A DNA stretch of 64,000 bases from Trissonchulus latispiculum (taxonomy: Eukaryota > Nematoda > Enoplea > Enoplida > Ironidae), in the NCBI GenBank assembly GCA_030248195.1, contig JASAND010022857.1, forward strand, positions 40,488 to 104,487. Reading direction: 5' to 3'. The first letter of the stretch is position 1, and each line of letters starts with the position of its first letter. Positions 1 through 11,136 of the stretch are shown in pieces. The translations under genes were made by a program, and so were the position numbers. Below the pieces are notes generated by a model that had not been told where the DNA came from, made no database searches, and saw nothing but the letters and a program-made list of their open reading frames with translations.

Positions 1-153
1 CCTCGATAATTTCCCGTTGGAAGCGGTGGAGATCCCACTCATAGATGCTGGCACTCTTTACAGTTCGAACAAAGTGACAGTTAATGCTTGAAAGTAATGA
101 AAAATTCTTTATAATTTGTTCCGGTTGCAAGTCATTCGATGTTTATGATTTAG

Positions 154-324
154 CTGTAACTGAGCCCTGTGAACTGCCTCTTGACAGCGGCGAAGGCGGC
201 GACAGTTTGCCTAGGTATTACTTCGATTCGGAAACCAAAACCTGCATTGCCTTTTCGTATCGAGGAACCAAGGGAAATCAAAACAATTTCCAAACCGAAG
301 AAGATTGTATTAATAGTTGTCCAG
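154..324 (+). CDS. Kunitz-like exon 1
   Basis: Shows the EPC start, the PRYYFD core, TKTC, GNQNNF and the EDCINSC end of a BPTI fold. Cys14 and Cys38 equivalents are absent: YRGTKGN stands where YGGCGGN is usual. Acceptor ..gatttag, donor gtagtg. Confidence 0.85.
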
Positions 325-3300
325 GTAGTGCTTTATTAGTAATCCCGCATGTTTAGACTTCTGTATTCGATAATTATGATAGTTTCCAACATTGCTATTC
401 TTTAGTCTTTTTATTCTTGTGCTTTCTGAACCCTGCAAGCTTAGCTTTCTTTTGCTTCTTGTAAATTATTTTCTTTGCTTGTACTCCAGCAATGACCTTA
501 AATGCTTTTTTACTGTAAGCGTATATATTGTAGTGTTTAATAATCCTTGTAATGGACCTCCCTTGTACGATCCAAGTGGAAAACCGCAAGCCTGCAGTCG
601 CCTAAATCCGCTGGACAGTTGCCCTCGAAATCACTATTGCCACGTCGGAAGGACGGACGAAACAACTGTCTGCTGTTCAGGAGGTTTGGTTCAACTCACT
701 ATTGAATGCCACAAAATGAATATAATATCACTAAGATGTTATATTATATCATACTAGCTATATTAGTAGATATTACCACTAATATAATACCCATACGTTA
801 ACCCTTTTTTCCACCAGAAAGTATTACAACCGTTTTAAAATACTTCAATCTCGTTCCGCCGTTCAATTTTCCATTGTTAAAAACTTGTTTACTGATATGC
901 TCAATGTAATCTAATCTGTCACTACTTATCGACACTGTTTAGGTGGTGATCCTTGCACCATGGAAAGAAATCCTGGAAGCGGAACTGATAACTTGCAACG
1001 ATGGTACTATGATCCTCTGACACAACAGTGCAGCCAGTTCTCCTATTCTGGAATGCACGGAAATCAAAACAACTTCCTTTCACAGGAGTCTTGTCAAAGA
1101 ACATGCCGCGGTATGTATTAAGAATTTTCAGATTAAAATTTTTGGAAAAAATAAACACCACTTCTCACAGTTCAAGAATAAAGTACTGCCGCTTAATGAT
1201 AATGATGATGAGTAGAATATATACAGAAATTTTTCTAACTAGCTTTCATGATCTGATGAGACTAAAGAAAATTAAATTTTTTCAGCTGTGGATAATCCGT
1301 GCACTGGACAGCCTGCCACGAGTCCAAATGGTCAAGTGATTTTCTGCAGTCGAAACAACCGCGAATGCCCAGTCAATTTCTGGTGTCACATTGGCATAAC
1401 ACCTGAGTCGACCGTGTGCTGCCCAGGAGGTAATCTAGCTAAAGTTTCAGGCTTCTTCCAAACAGGCTTACTTTCAGCTCTATAGCTTTGGCAATCTTGT
1501 CAAAGAGGAAGTCAATTGGGAGTCTTGTCTTGTCGCGTCAATAATTAGGAAACGTGAAAAGAAAAGTTATCCTTCTAGAGCTAGCCTGTTTATAGAACCG
1601 TTTATAGTTGGCTTGAAAGCCGATAATCGGTCGATTTAAACCAAAATTTAGAGTAACATACGATTTCTTTTTCAACTTTGATTTTATCTCTACTTCTTCT
1701 TGCTCTTAATTCTTACGTAACAACTTTCTACTTTTCATATTTTAGCTACGAACCCGTGCAGCGTTCCTCTAGCACCTGGCACGGGAACATCCAGTGAGGG
1801 CAGATGGTACTATAATGCTGATTCTAAAACCTGTGTTGAATTCGATTACAATGGAAAGTATGGAAATCAGAACAACTTCTTGTCAGTTGATGAGTGCACA
1901 GAAACATGTCCTGGTAAGTGTTTCTTATCAAATCAATATAGCAAAACCTTAAATGGATAAAATTTATACCAAAAATCCAAAATATGTGTGTGGATGCAGA
2001 AACAATTGTATGTAAGTGTGAATGGAGGTTTGTGTTTATGCCGAGTATATATGTGGTTCTGAAAAGGAAGAATGGCTGAGTGTGGTTACTTGTTACTTGT
2101 GTGCACATTCACCAACAAAACAACACAGCATAAGTCCTCTGATAAAACAAACAAAATTCCCAAATGCCACATGTCTCCAAACCTTTCAGATTTTTCTATA
2201 TTAATTTACTTTGAACTAATTTCTTTTGCTTTTACAGTTTCAGCATGGCAAAATCCTTGTGCCAGCGGCCCTCCTGCAACCGGTCGAGGAGCAATTCCAC
2301 TCCAGTGTACTCCACACGTGATGGACAGCTGTCCGGAGGGATACTGGTGTCATCCAGGAGTCAGCTCTAAAGACTCTGTTTGCTGTCCCGGAGGTAATGT
2401 TAACAACTTTTACACACCTGGACTAATAATTACTTCTCCCACTTTGATTTATATTTCTTTTCAGATTTATTGTAGTATTAGCTTGTGTATATATGTCTTT
2501 TCTTATGCTTTTTTTAGCTGTGAAAGACGCTTGTGATCTTCCAAAGGCTGTTGGTGCTGGTCCACTTGAACTGGACCGGTGGTACTACGACACCCAGCTG
2601 CGCAAATGCACTCAATTCACCTACAGAGGATATGAAGGAAATGCGAACAATTTTGAGTCCCGTGAAGATTGTCTCAATTTGTGTCCTGGTAAGAAGCATT
2701 CACAAAGTGAAAAATAATTTTCTGCATCAAATCAGTCAATCAATCAAAAAACTCAGACGAATGCCGTTAGTTGAAAACACTTTATGTTCGAATAAATGAT
2801 TTATATATTTTTTGTAGAATTTGAGGATCCCTGTTTTATTGGTGAAGCTCTGGTTCTGCACAGCAGCGCCAGCGGTATGGTAACCAAACCGCAGCCTTGC
2901 ACAGCAGAAGGAAGCGAGTGCCCTGATCGATACTTTTGTCACATTGGCATAACAAAGAATACCTGCTGTCGTGGCACTGGTATATAAATTTTTGAAAAAT
3001 TTTCCGTCTGAAAATATCTGACTACATCGAAGCAACCATTCTACATCATTAACCGTTTGACATTTCTTGTCCTAAAATTTAGGTTGCAATCTTTCTGGTC
3101 AGATATTTTCAGACACTGTCTTACCTTCAACTATTATGTCAGCTATCTTCTCGTGATTTGTTTTGCAGAAGATAACCCTTGCTTCGGCGAACCCCAGACA
3201 GACCTTCACGATAAGCCAGTTCGCTGTCTCTCTCATTTGCCTTCTCAATGTGCACAAGGATATTACTGCCAGTCAGGAAGAACTACTAATTGGTTGGACA

Positions 3301-6294
3301 GCTTTTGCTGTCCAATTGTTGGTAAACACAATTTGAAATTCACCCCTAGTATAGGCAGCTTATCCTGGCATGTTGGAAACACCTCTTCCTTACTGTTTTA
3401 AGCTTATCCTTGTGCATATTGAAAGGGTTCTTTCTTCCCTCCTGCCGGTATATGGGTTATCTTCTCTAGCTTATTGGTAGTTGAAACTTGAGCAGCGAAA
3501 TAGTGTGTACTGTGTAGATTAAAGCTGTTTGCTTGTATAAGTAAGTATGTGGATACTTCATTTTCACAAATATACTTAGTGCACAAATTATTAGGAAAAG
3601 AAAGAGGAGAAAAAAGAAAGTAAAGAAGAGAAACAAATGGAGTAAAAAAAAAACATCGATGAGGGGGGAGAAGGGGAAGAAAAAGAGAAGGGGGGGGGGG
3701 GGGATTTTTTAATAACATTGAAAGCAGATTACAACCCATTAACGGCTTAAAGTTGCTTTAAACGACATTACCAGTTATTTATTTTGCTGTGCACAAAAAT
3801 ATATAGTTCTATTCAAAGTTACACTAAACCCAGAAATCCTACCCCTCTAGATCAGCTTAATTTTCACTGATTTCACAGTCTCTGGGTTTCCTAATACTAT
3901 TGTTTACTTCTTTTTCAGGGGACCCCTGCTCCGCACCTCTTCAGGAAGGAGAAGGACCAGGACGGCTTCGTCGATACTACTTCAATCCAGCGTCCAAGAC
4001 TTGTGAAGAATTCACTTACCGTGGCCTGAAGGGAAATGAAAATAACTTTGTCAGCAAAGAGCACTGTCTGAAAGTTTGTGGACCTGGTAAGGCTCTTGGT
4101 TTAAAATGAATCAATTGACCAATATTTAGAATGGAAAAGATTGCTACCAAAAAGTGTACTACTCTACTAAACTTCTCCAAGTAAAACTTTTATTTTTGAC
4201 TTAAAGAACGTAGAAACTTTGCTTTAATTAATTTTAGCTCTTGAAATCTGTGAGCCTCCCACGAAGCCATACCAGGAATATGGAGAAAATTATCTGTGTA
4301 ATCCTGCAGCGAACGACACTTGTCCGCCTACTCATTTTTGCCACGTAGGAGCGGAGGAGTCAACAACCGTCTGCTGTCCAACCAGCGGTGGGTCAGCGCA
4401 ATGTTGTAGAAGTAACAATCTAAAACTAAACCTAAACTCCGGTGTCCTAAAGCTTACCTGGTTGTGAAAGCTGCATGTGTACAATTGTAAAAAAATTAGC
4501 TGCTTAGCTGAACACTAAAACCGTTTTGTGGTTCCTGAATAACTTCAATCAAATGACTTGATTTTGTACTCTAGCGTATTACTTCTTTATTTAGGCGACT
4601 GCTGTGGTCTTTCCCTTGCCGTTGGTCTTGGAACCGAAAGCTTGCCACGATGGTACTTCGACAAGGAACAAGATGAATGCTTACCATTCACTTATTCTGG
4701 AATTCAGGGAAATCAAAACAATTTCCTCAGCAAAGAAGATTGCGAGAAAGCTTGCCCAGGTAAGTTTTTAAATACACGATGAATTATGATTCAGATTAAG
4801 ATTCAGACTCAGATTAAGGTTTGGGTGAGTTGGACAGTTTGTTTTAATTCGGGCTCATTGACGGTTGGGCACTCCCCACCTGTACGGTGCTGCTCTCCGC
4901 TTTCATTTCCAAAAGGCGAACATGAAGTGAAGAAGTGAAAAGGCAATCCCCAAGCTATGCCAGTGTAGTTATAACTATAAAAGTGTTAAATGTAATTTTA
5001 ATTCTCTGCCAAACTTTTTTGCACTTCTGCATTTGCTCTAATGAATTTAGAAAATATTTTTCTATATGATTGTGTTTTGGTTTACAAGAATCCTCATCGG
5101 TGAAAAATTACTATCTAAATTTAAATCTAAATTTGAATTTAATTACCTTGATTATGCATCTGATATTTTATAATCGAGGTGTTCCAAGCAATTTTCTTTT
5201 TCCTCCCTTAAAAAACCTGCTTACACGCTTCTTTAGGAACTTTTTGTGAGGATGAGTAATTCAGTATGCAGCAGAAAAGAACCGTTCATTTTTCAGCCGT
5301 TCGGATATCGTCATTAACGACATTTTAAGTAGACAAGCCGACAAAATAGGAAAGCCTTGAATCTGTTTTAATTAAGTTCGTCGTATCACGGCTTCACACT
5401 GACGTATAACATCTGATTAAGCTTTGATCACGGAAACGTCTGTTGAGGAAGGTCGTTTCAGAAAAAAGTAAACATTATGAGGACGGACTCAAGGAACATC
5501 CGTTGTGCTGAAAATATCTGGCAAATGTAAAGAGGCAAATTTTACAAATTTAAAGCAATCTCTGTTCGTTTGGGGTAGATTAGATCCCCTAAGATTTTAA
5601 AACTGCCAAACTTTCTTCCGGAATTTCCTCTCCTCAGAATCTAGCTCTGTGTTAACGTGTGGATACAAACGTTAAAAAATTTCATTTTATTATGTTTATC
5701 GTAATTTCTTTTTTAGGTTTCCAAAGTTACTGCCCGCATGATAAGCCCTTGCTAAACGACGATGGTGAACTCGTGGAGTGTGGACTCGATAAAGCCTGTT
5801 CCAACAACAATTACGTGTGTCATGTGAATACTGAAAAATCCATTTCAATTTGCTGTGCGGATCCTGGTAATTCAACCTATTTCAGATTTCTAGCATGCAT
5901 AAAGGCAGAAATCCCTTCCTCAAGGGTAGTGTAAGCTTATGTAGGCTTTGCTCTGTCATTCAAGTACGATTTCATCTGTTGGATATGTAATACAACTTTT
6001 ACTATATACATTTTAAAAAATTAAAAATCCTTCCCTGTAGCTGTTCATATCACCTTGTTAGCTACAGACCCTATAGGATTTTCTGTCAGTTAACATTCTT
6101 TTATTTACATTTCAGCTTGGTTCTGCATTCTCCCTCGGGATCCTGGCCGATGTGGCAATTTTACCACTCGCTACGGTTATAATCGAGAGACCGGGTCATG
6201 CACTCCTTTCCAGTACGGTGGTTGCGGTGGGAATCTCAACAACTTCGACTCCATCGATCAATGTACTCAGATTTGCTGTGATAAAGGGTTCTAA
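154..6294 (+). CDS. Multi-domain secreted Kunitz/lustrin protein, 3' part (14 exons)
   Basis: Fourteen exons are supported by domain content, GT..AG borders and a shared phase: 154-324, 534-683, 943-1110, 1286-1429, 1746-1913, 2238-2393, 2518-2688, 2818-2979, 3169-3321, 3919-4086, 4238-4387, 4595-4759, 5717-5866 and 6116-6294 (TAA at 6292). Every internal exon is a multiple of three and phase 1-1, so modules can be gained or lost without a shift. Kunitz-like (K) and lustrin-type cysteine-rich (L) modules run K-L-K-L-K-L-K-L-L-K-L-K-L-K. The six internal Kunitz modules keep four of the six BPTI cysteines; the last keeps all six. The product is probably an extracellular matrix or cuticle protein, as in large nematode Kunitz/lustrin proteins. 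The 5' end and any signal peptide lie before the window. Bases 1-153 look like intron. Confidence 0.88.
534..683 (+). CDS. Lustrin-type cysteine-rich exon 2
   Basis: Pattern NPC..GPPLYD..G....C......SCP..HYCH.G....TVCC matches the lustrin cysteine-rich domain. Acceptor ..attgtag; the donor gtttgg is weak, but its position and phase fit the neighbours. Confidence 0.82.
943..1110 (+). CDS. Kunitz-like exon 3
   Basis: GGDPC start, QRWYYD core, GNQNNF, and SCQRTC end. The Cys14-Cys38 pair is missing. Acceptor ..ctgtttag, donor gtatgt. Confidence 0.85.
1286..1429 (+). CDS. Lustrin-type exon 4
   Basis: DNPCTGQPATSPNG start, ECPVNFWCHIG middle and TVCCPGG end. Acceptor ..ttttttcag, donor gtaatc. 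Confidence 0.85.
1746..1913 (+). CDS. Kunitz-like exon 5
   Basis: TNPCSVPL start, GRWYYN core, YGNQNNF and ECTETC end. It lacks the reactive-loop cysteine pair. Acceptor ..atattttag, donor gtaagt. Confidence 0.85.
2238..2393 (+). CDS. Lustrin-type exon 6
   Basis: QNPCASGPPATG start, SCPEGYWCHPG middle and SVCCPGG end. Two in-frame acceptors 6 nt apart (ending at 2237 and 2243) would add or omit two residues, so alternative splicing is possible. Confidence 0.82.
2518..2688 (+). CDS. Kunitz-like exon 7
   Basis: DACDLPKAVG start, DRWYYD core, EGNANNF and DCLNLC end. The Cys14-Cys38 pair is missing. Acceptor ..tttttttag, donor gtaaga. Confidence 0.85.
2818..2979 (+). CDS. Lustrin-type exon 8
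   Basis: EDPCFIG start, ECPDRYFCHIG middle and NTCCRG end. It is followed directly by another lustrin exon, breaking the strict alternation. Confidence 0.82.
3169..3321 (+). CDS. Lustrin-type exon 9
   Basis: DNPCFGEPQTD start, QCAQGYYCQSG middle and SFCCP end. Second lustrin module in a row; the Kunitz exon expected between exons 8 and 9 is not visible in intron 2980-3168. Confidence 0.82.
3919..4086 (+). CDS. Kunitz-like exon 10
   Basis: GDPCSAPL start, LRRYYFN core, KGNENNF and HCLKVC end. It lacks the Cys14-Cys38 pair. Acceptor ..ctttttcag, donor gtaagg. Confidence 0.85.
4238..4387 (+). CDS. Lustrin-type exon 11
   Basis: EICEPPTKPYQEYG start, TCPPTHFCHVG middle and TVCCP end. Acceptor ..aattttag, donor gtgggt. 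Confidence 0.82.
4595..4759 (+). CDS. Kunitz-like exon 12
   Basis: Starts with an unusual double cysteine (DCCGL), then PRWYFD, GNQNNF and DCEKAC. The Cys14-Cys38 positions are again not cysteine. Confidence 0.84.
5717..5866 (+). CDS. Lustrin-type exon 13
   Basis: YCPHDKPLLNDDGELVEC start, then ACSNNNYVCHVN and ISICC. It is separated from exon 12 by a 957-bp intron in which no further module was seen. Confidence 0.8.
6116..6294 (+). CDS. Terminal canonical Kunitz exon 14 with stop
   Basis: The only module here with all six BPTI cysteines: CILPRDPGRC, then TRYGYN, SCTPFQYGGCGGNLNNF and QCTQIC. It ends CDKGF and TAA. The residue just after the second cysteine (the P1 site) is Gly, so strong trypsin inhibition is not expected. 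Confidence 0.87.
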
Positions 6295-7885
6295 TCAAAC
6301 TGGTCCATTTAACTCCGGTGCTCTGTCCTGGTGCCATATATTCAGTTAACTTTCAACTTTCTCACTGTTATTGTTTTGTAAATATCGTATGGGTGCTTTC
6401 AATTTGGTGCTAATATTGTAAGCTTTAGCGGAAGTCACAAATGCTTGGTTGTTCACAGTTGGTTTTCAGCGTTTTCAATGTTGAAGATTGAAACAATGAA
6501 GATGACAAACTGAATATAGTTTCATTTGTTCTGTTAAGTTTATTGTTTTGGTGTAATGTTTGTAAATAGTGTTTGTAGATTGTTAGCTTTAAGTGGCGAT
6601 TTGTTGGTCACAATGCCCGGTTATTGTTCTCATTTTTATATGTACGCGATTTTATTTGTTATTTAATGCATATTAAAACTGCACATTTATACCACTTCGT
6701 ACAAATTTGATGGAATAACTTTTCACAGCATAAGAACGAATCTTGGTAGTTAATCGCCATCCAGTTTTCCAGGATTCTTTGGAGAAAATTTTATTTTTAT
6801 TTCCCTAAACTGATATAAAGTTCATTTTTCAAAATTTTCAGAAACATTCCCAAAAGATTCTAAAGGCTGTCTAGAATAGACTTTTGGACTTCTGAAAATA
6901 GAAGTCAGTTACGTTTTTAAACTAGTTTATCCAACTTAGCTCTCTAAGAGCCATATTAATCATAGAGGAAACCACAAAGAAAGTGAGACAGAAATTTGCA
7001 CTTCCGTGCACGCAATCAGAATTTTTATCTATAGCTAATTTGCCTTTTGATTCGTTGCTTTACAAAACAAAGTTACCGTGCCGTGCCATCTATCTATAGC
7101 CTAAGACAACACGTTAATATTCCACTAAGAATTCATTAGAATTTTAATTTTCGTTCATTTGGAAGTCCTGTAAAACTGCTAAAATATTTGAATTTATGTC
7201 AATCCAACGTCAAAATTGTGTATATCGATACTTTCTTTTAATTTGCATCAATTTTTGTTACCTGAATTTTGTTGAATGAATAGATCTTCCATGAATAGGT
7301 TTATATATTTGCGTTTCAACGATAGAGCTACACACAGCGAAATTAAAATCCACAGCAAGTATGAAACTGTTGGGGCTGCCTCGGAAGTATGCGGAAAAGA
7401 CCAATCGTTTATACAAGCGTTATGCACTTACCTGCCTTATTGAGGCGCCTTCTGGTTCAGTAAGGCCCGTCGGAACAGATTCCTATTTGTAGACCAGTCA
7501 TTTCCAATCTCATTAAACTGTCGCCTACCCAACTAGCACATAAGCAGCCCGAAAAATAAACTCGAAGTAGTAACTCTAAATTTTACATCAATTTTGGTAT
7601 CAATAATGTACAATGCAAATTCTAATCTGCACAAAGTTTCTGCTCGTTTCTTGTCTGGTCTGCCTTCAAAATATGCATTACATTTCCTTACTATGCCAAA
7701 TAAAAACTCATGTTTTTCCAAACAGCTAGGTATTGTTTCTTATAAGTTTCTGTTTCAATATCCTTAGCAAACAGGAATTGGTCCACCCGGTTCTACAGAA
7801 GCCGACCATACCTCTTCTGAAAGGTCAAAAGCATACAGCATACAGTATATACTTGGGATGGAGGGTTTTGGAGGAATTTTCCTAG
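6295..7885. other. No gene seen; 3' flank of the Kunitz/lustrin gene
   Basis: AT-rich sequence with no convincing exon or repeat. It probably begins with the 3' UTR of the upstream gene. Confidence 0.5.
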
Positions 7886-9383
7886 AGGGGTCGCTCGCGC
7901 CAAAGTTGGACGCGGTCGCGGGTACCCGCGGGCGGTCGCGGCCGTGGTCAAATTTTCTTGACCGCAACGACCGCAAATTTCTAATCAAATCTTAGCGATT
8001 TTGGCCAATTTACAGCAAATTTCTGATTGTTCCAAATTATTTTTTTATTTCTGTCAGCAATAATATGCAAATTGTTCATTTTAAATTTTGTATAATTTTA
8101 ATTTAGCCAATTTCTTAATTTGACGGGCTCAACAGATTTCGATGAGCGGCCAGTAAATATTAAAGATTTGAAAGTATACTGGTATACTCCTTTTGTGATA
8201 GTCAAAAATCTACGTAATCTGAATTGTAGATTAGAAGCTAAAATAGGAAGCTGTTGCTAGGGTTAAGTCATTGAGGAGTTGCGGGTTTCTAACCAACACG
8301 AAGCTATTTTGTAATCTTCAGCTAATTTCGTGCAAAATTAGATTACTATATCTATACAAGTTAAAAATACACGAAACGAAACCAACTCCTTTATTAACGT
8401 GCTGGTTCGGGTTCGCATTTTGGCTTTAAAACCGCATTTGTCGTTGCAATCTATTCAAATTTGTTACAGTAATAATAATTAGGCTGAAAAACGTTTCAGA
8501 AAGTATCGGCGTTGAAAATATAGGTTTTGGAGAAATTAGCCGCTCCGCTATAAATTATTATCCGCTATAACTTGTGCTTTGGTCACCCTACTCGGACAAA
8601 CTTGTAGTCATGCGAATGCTTCTTACCAAGACCTGCAGCTTTGCTCTTCCGAATATATATTGTTTGACTCCTTTATGGTTTAAGAGATATATAACACCTA
8701 AAATTTATTTATGGGGTCAAAAACTGACCAAAAAAATCAAATATTGTCAGATTTTGACAGGTTCAACTACGCAGGTCAGTTAGTCTAGTATTGTCAACAC
8801 TTGTACATCTATAGGCTATGTTACGCCGAAAGGAGGGCTCTCAGCGGCATCTATGCCTATGCACAGCAGCGAAAATGTGAAATTTTGATATTGGCAACTG
8901 GATTGTTTTGAACACGGATTTTTCTGAGTCCATGCAACCAATTAGAAAGTGGTTTTATAGAGAATTTTTGGGACAGTTGCCCAGGACTATTCTCAGGGTT
9001 TTGCGTTTCGTTTCTTTGCGACAAATAAGAATTCAAACTTGAAGATTTAGACTATAATTGAACAAAATTTACATTTTATTCAGAATGATAAGCTTCTTTG
9101 TTTATTAAACAATTTCAGAAAAGATAGCCATTACAGAAATCTAACTTGTTTGTAACTTTATGTTGAGCGATTGTAAAAAAATAGTGAAAATATCTTAAGC
9201 ATACGAAAAAAGAGGATTTTTCTACGGATTTAAAGCTCAATAACTGAAAATTTTGCGGTCACACAAATATCATGCGGGCTGCGGTCGCGGTCGCGAGCGG
9301 TCGCGGTCACGGCTACTGCGGTCGCGGGGCGGTCGTGGTCAAGAAAAATGTGTCCATCTCCAACTCTGCGCTCGCCCACCCCT
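7886..9383. mobile_element. Non-autonomous hAT-like element with CGCGGT-repeat ends
   Basis: The ends are imperfect inverted copies. The left reads AGGGGTCGCTCGCGC; the right, reversed, reads AGGGGTGGGCGAGCGC, a hAT-like terminus. Just inside both ends lie tandem repeats of the CGGTCGCGGTCG type (7910-7975 and 9270-9345), followed by a shared TCTTGACC block. The interior is AT-rich without coding potential. No clear target duplication was found. Confidence 0.65.
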
Positions 9384-9552
9384 AGAATCCGGATTTTTCT
9401 GGTTTCTTTGGGAAAAAACCAGAAAAACCCGGTTCACCCACCCAAAATTTCATGTCTTGTCAAAAGCGTTCGATTGACCAATCATAGTCAGAATAAACCA
9501 GTGTGCCAATGAAATATTCGCGCTTACGCAAACTAACTCCAATCTAATCTGC

Positions 9553-10333
9553 ATGCATAATATCAAGAGTTCATAATTCTACTACATATTAGAAGAAGAG
9601 TAAGCCACTAGAGGGCTCCTCTTCTTGGCATTGCGTAACGGTGTTCCGACCACAATACGCGAATGTTCCCCCGTTTGGGGGGGGGGTCGACAGGTATATC
9701 CCCCTCCGTTTGGGGGGGGGGGTAGTCGAAAGTGGTCCCCGTTTGTGGGTGGGGAGCCAAAACTGGGCCCCGTTTGGGGGGGGGGTCGCTGAAAGAGGTC
9801 CCCGTTTGGAGGGGGGGGTCGCTCAAGCAGGCTAAGTTTTGCTCATTCTGATTGGATGTTGGCGACCCCCCCCCCCCAAACGGGGACCACTTTTTGTGAA
9901 CCCCCCAAATGGGGACCTCTTTCAGCGACCCCCCCAAACGGGGACCTCTTCAGCGACCCCCCCCGAACCGGGGACCCTTTTTCGAATACAACAAAAACTA
10001 CCGTAATCCTCTGCTCTACCCCCCCCCCCCCACCAGCTCTACCCACGGAGGGGGGTTTCTGCAATCGGATTGGCTGTTGGCTACCCCCCCCCACCAAACG
10101 GGGACCTCTTTTCTGCTACCCCCCCCCACCAAACGGGGACCTCTTTTCTGCTACCCCCCACCAAACGGAGGGGGGTATGCCATGTCGATTTGGTCGACCC
10201 CCCCCCCCCAAACGGGGGAACATTCGCGTATTGTGGTCGGAGCACCGTTACGCAATGCCAAGAAGAGGACCCCTCTAGTGGCTTACTCTTCTTCTAATAT
10301 ATAATAGAATTATGAACTCTTGATAATATGCAT
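9553..10333. mobile_element. Foldback element with G/C-run repeats (copy 1)
   Basis: Long inverted arms of about 120 bp begin ATGCATAATATCAAGAG. They include TTGGCATTGCGTAACGG and GAATGTTCCCCCGTTTGG, read inward from both sides. Inside, units of AAACGGGGACC joined by runs of 6-12 C or G repeat in both orientations. The open frames here are low-complexity artefacts. The 3' end is shared with 16085-16660. Confidence 0.75.
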
Positions 10334-10364
10334 CACATTACATTACTTGTATATATATATACAC

Positions 10365-11136
10365 CAGGGCCTATTTCATCATTAGTCACAAGTTCACAAG
10401 TTTATAAGCCACAAGCAATTTCGGTTTCATTAACGATTAGTTACAAGCCACAAGTCACAAGCAAAGTCCCTGCTTGCGACAAGTTGCCCACAAGTTGATT
10501 TTCCAGTTTCGGTTTCATCAAGCCACAAGCCACAAGTCACAAGTACACAAGTCCCTACAAACAGAAGCAAAATCCCACAAGTCAAAGTATCACTTGTGGC
10601 ATTCAAATTTTAATTAATATAAAATTAATATTAAATGAATTTACTCGTTTACTGAAGGACGACGACACTTTCTCGAAAGCGGAACAATTAACAAATGAAA
10701 TGGCCTAAATTTTACTGAAATTTGCAGCGCCAAATTTTGGTATAAATTTGAAACTTTTCAATGTATTAATCTGATTATATACGCTGATTTATACAATTTT
10801 CATTCGTGTATCTAAATGTGGTAATTCTTTACTTATTTTACTTTTCTTGTATCCATTTCTTTATTTTTATTTGCTTACTGAGCAATTTAACTTTCGAAAA
10901 GCCTTCCGTTCGCTGCATAATCCTTGAATTATTGTTTTTGTTTACTGTAAGTTCTTTGGTTTCGAACTGCTTCTGTTTTGGCCTCTTCTTTCCCCACAAG
11001 TATACTTTCCTGAACTTGTGAGCTCTGACGTCATTTCAGCGTGCTTGCCTGGAATTTATTTGTGGCTTGAGACTTGTGGTCACAAGTTCACAAGTTGTGG
11101 CTTGTGAACTTGTGACTAATGATGAAATCGGCCCCA
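10365..11136. mobile_element. Non-autonomous DNA transposon with CACAAGT subterminal repeats
   Basis: The ends are inverted and share ATTTCATCATTAGTCACAAG and a GGGCC-type tip. The first 210 bp carry many CACAAG/CCACAAG units, mirrored at the right end (11060-11115). There is no coding capacity; the interior is AT-rich. Confidence 0.7.

Noticed and set aside
9608..10304. Several overlapping proline/glycine-rich open frames
   Set aside because: They arise from C/G runs and AAACGGGGACC units in a foldback element; no domain and all frames are open.
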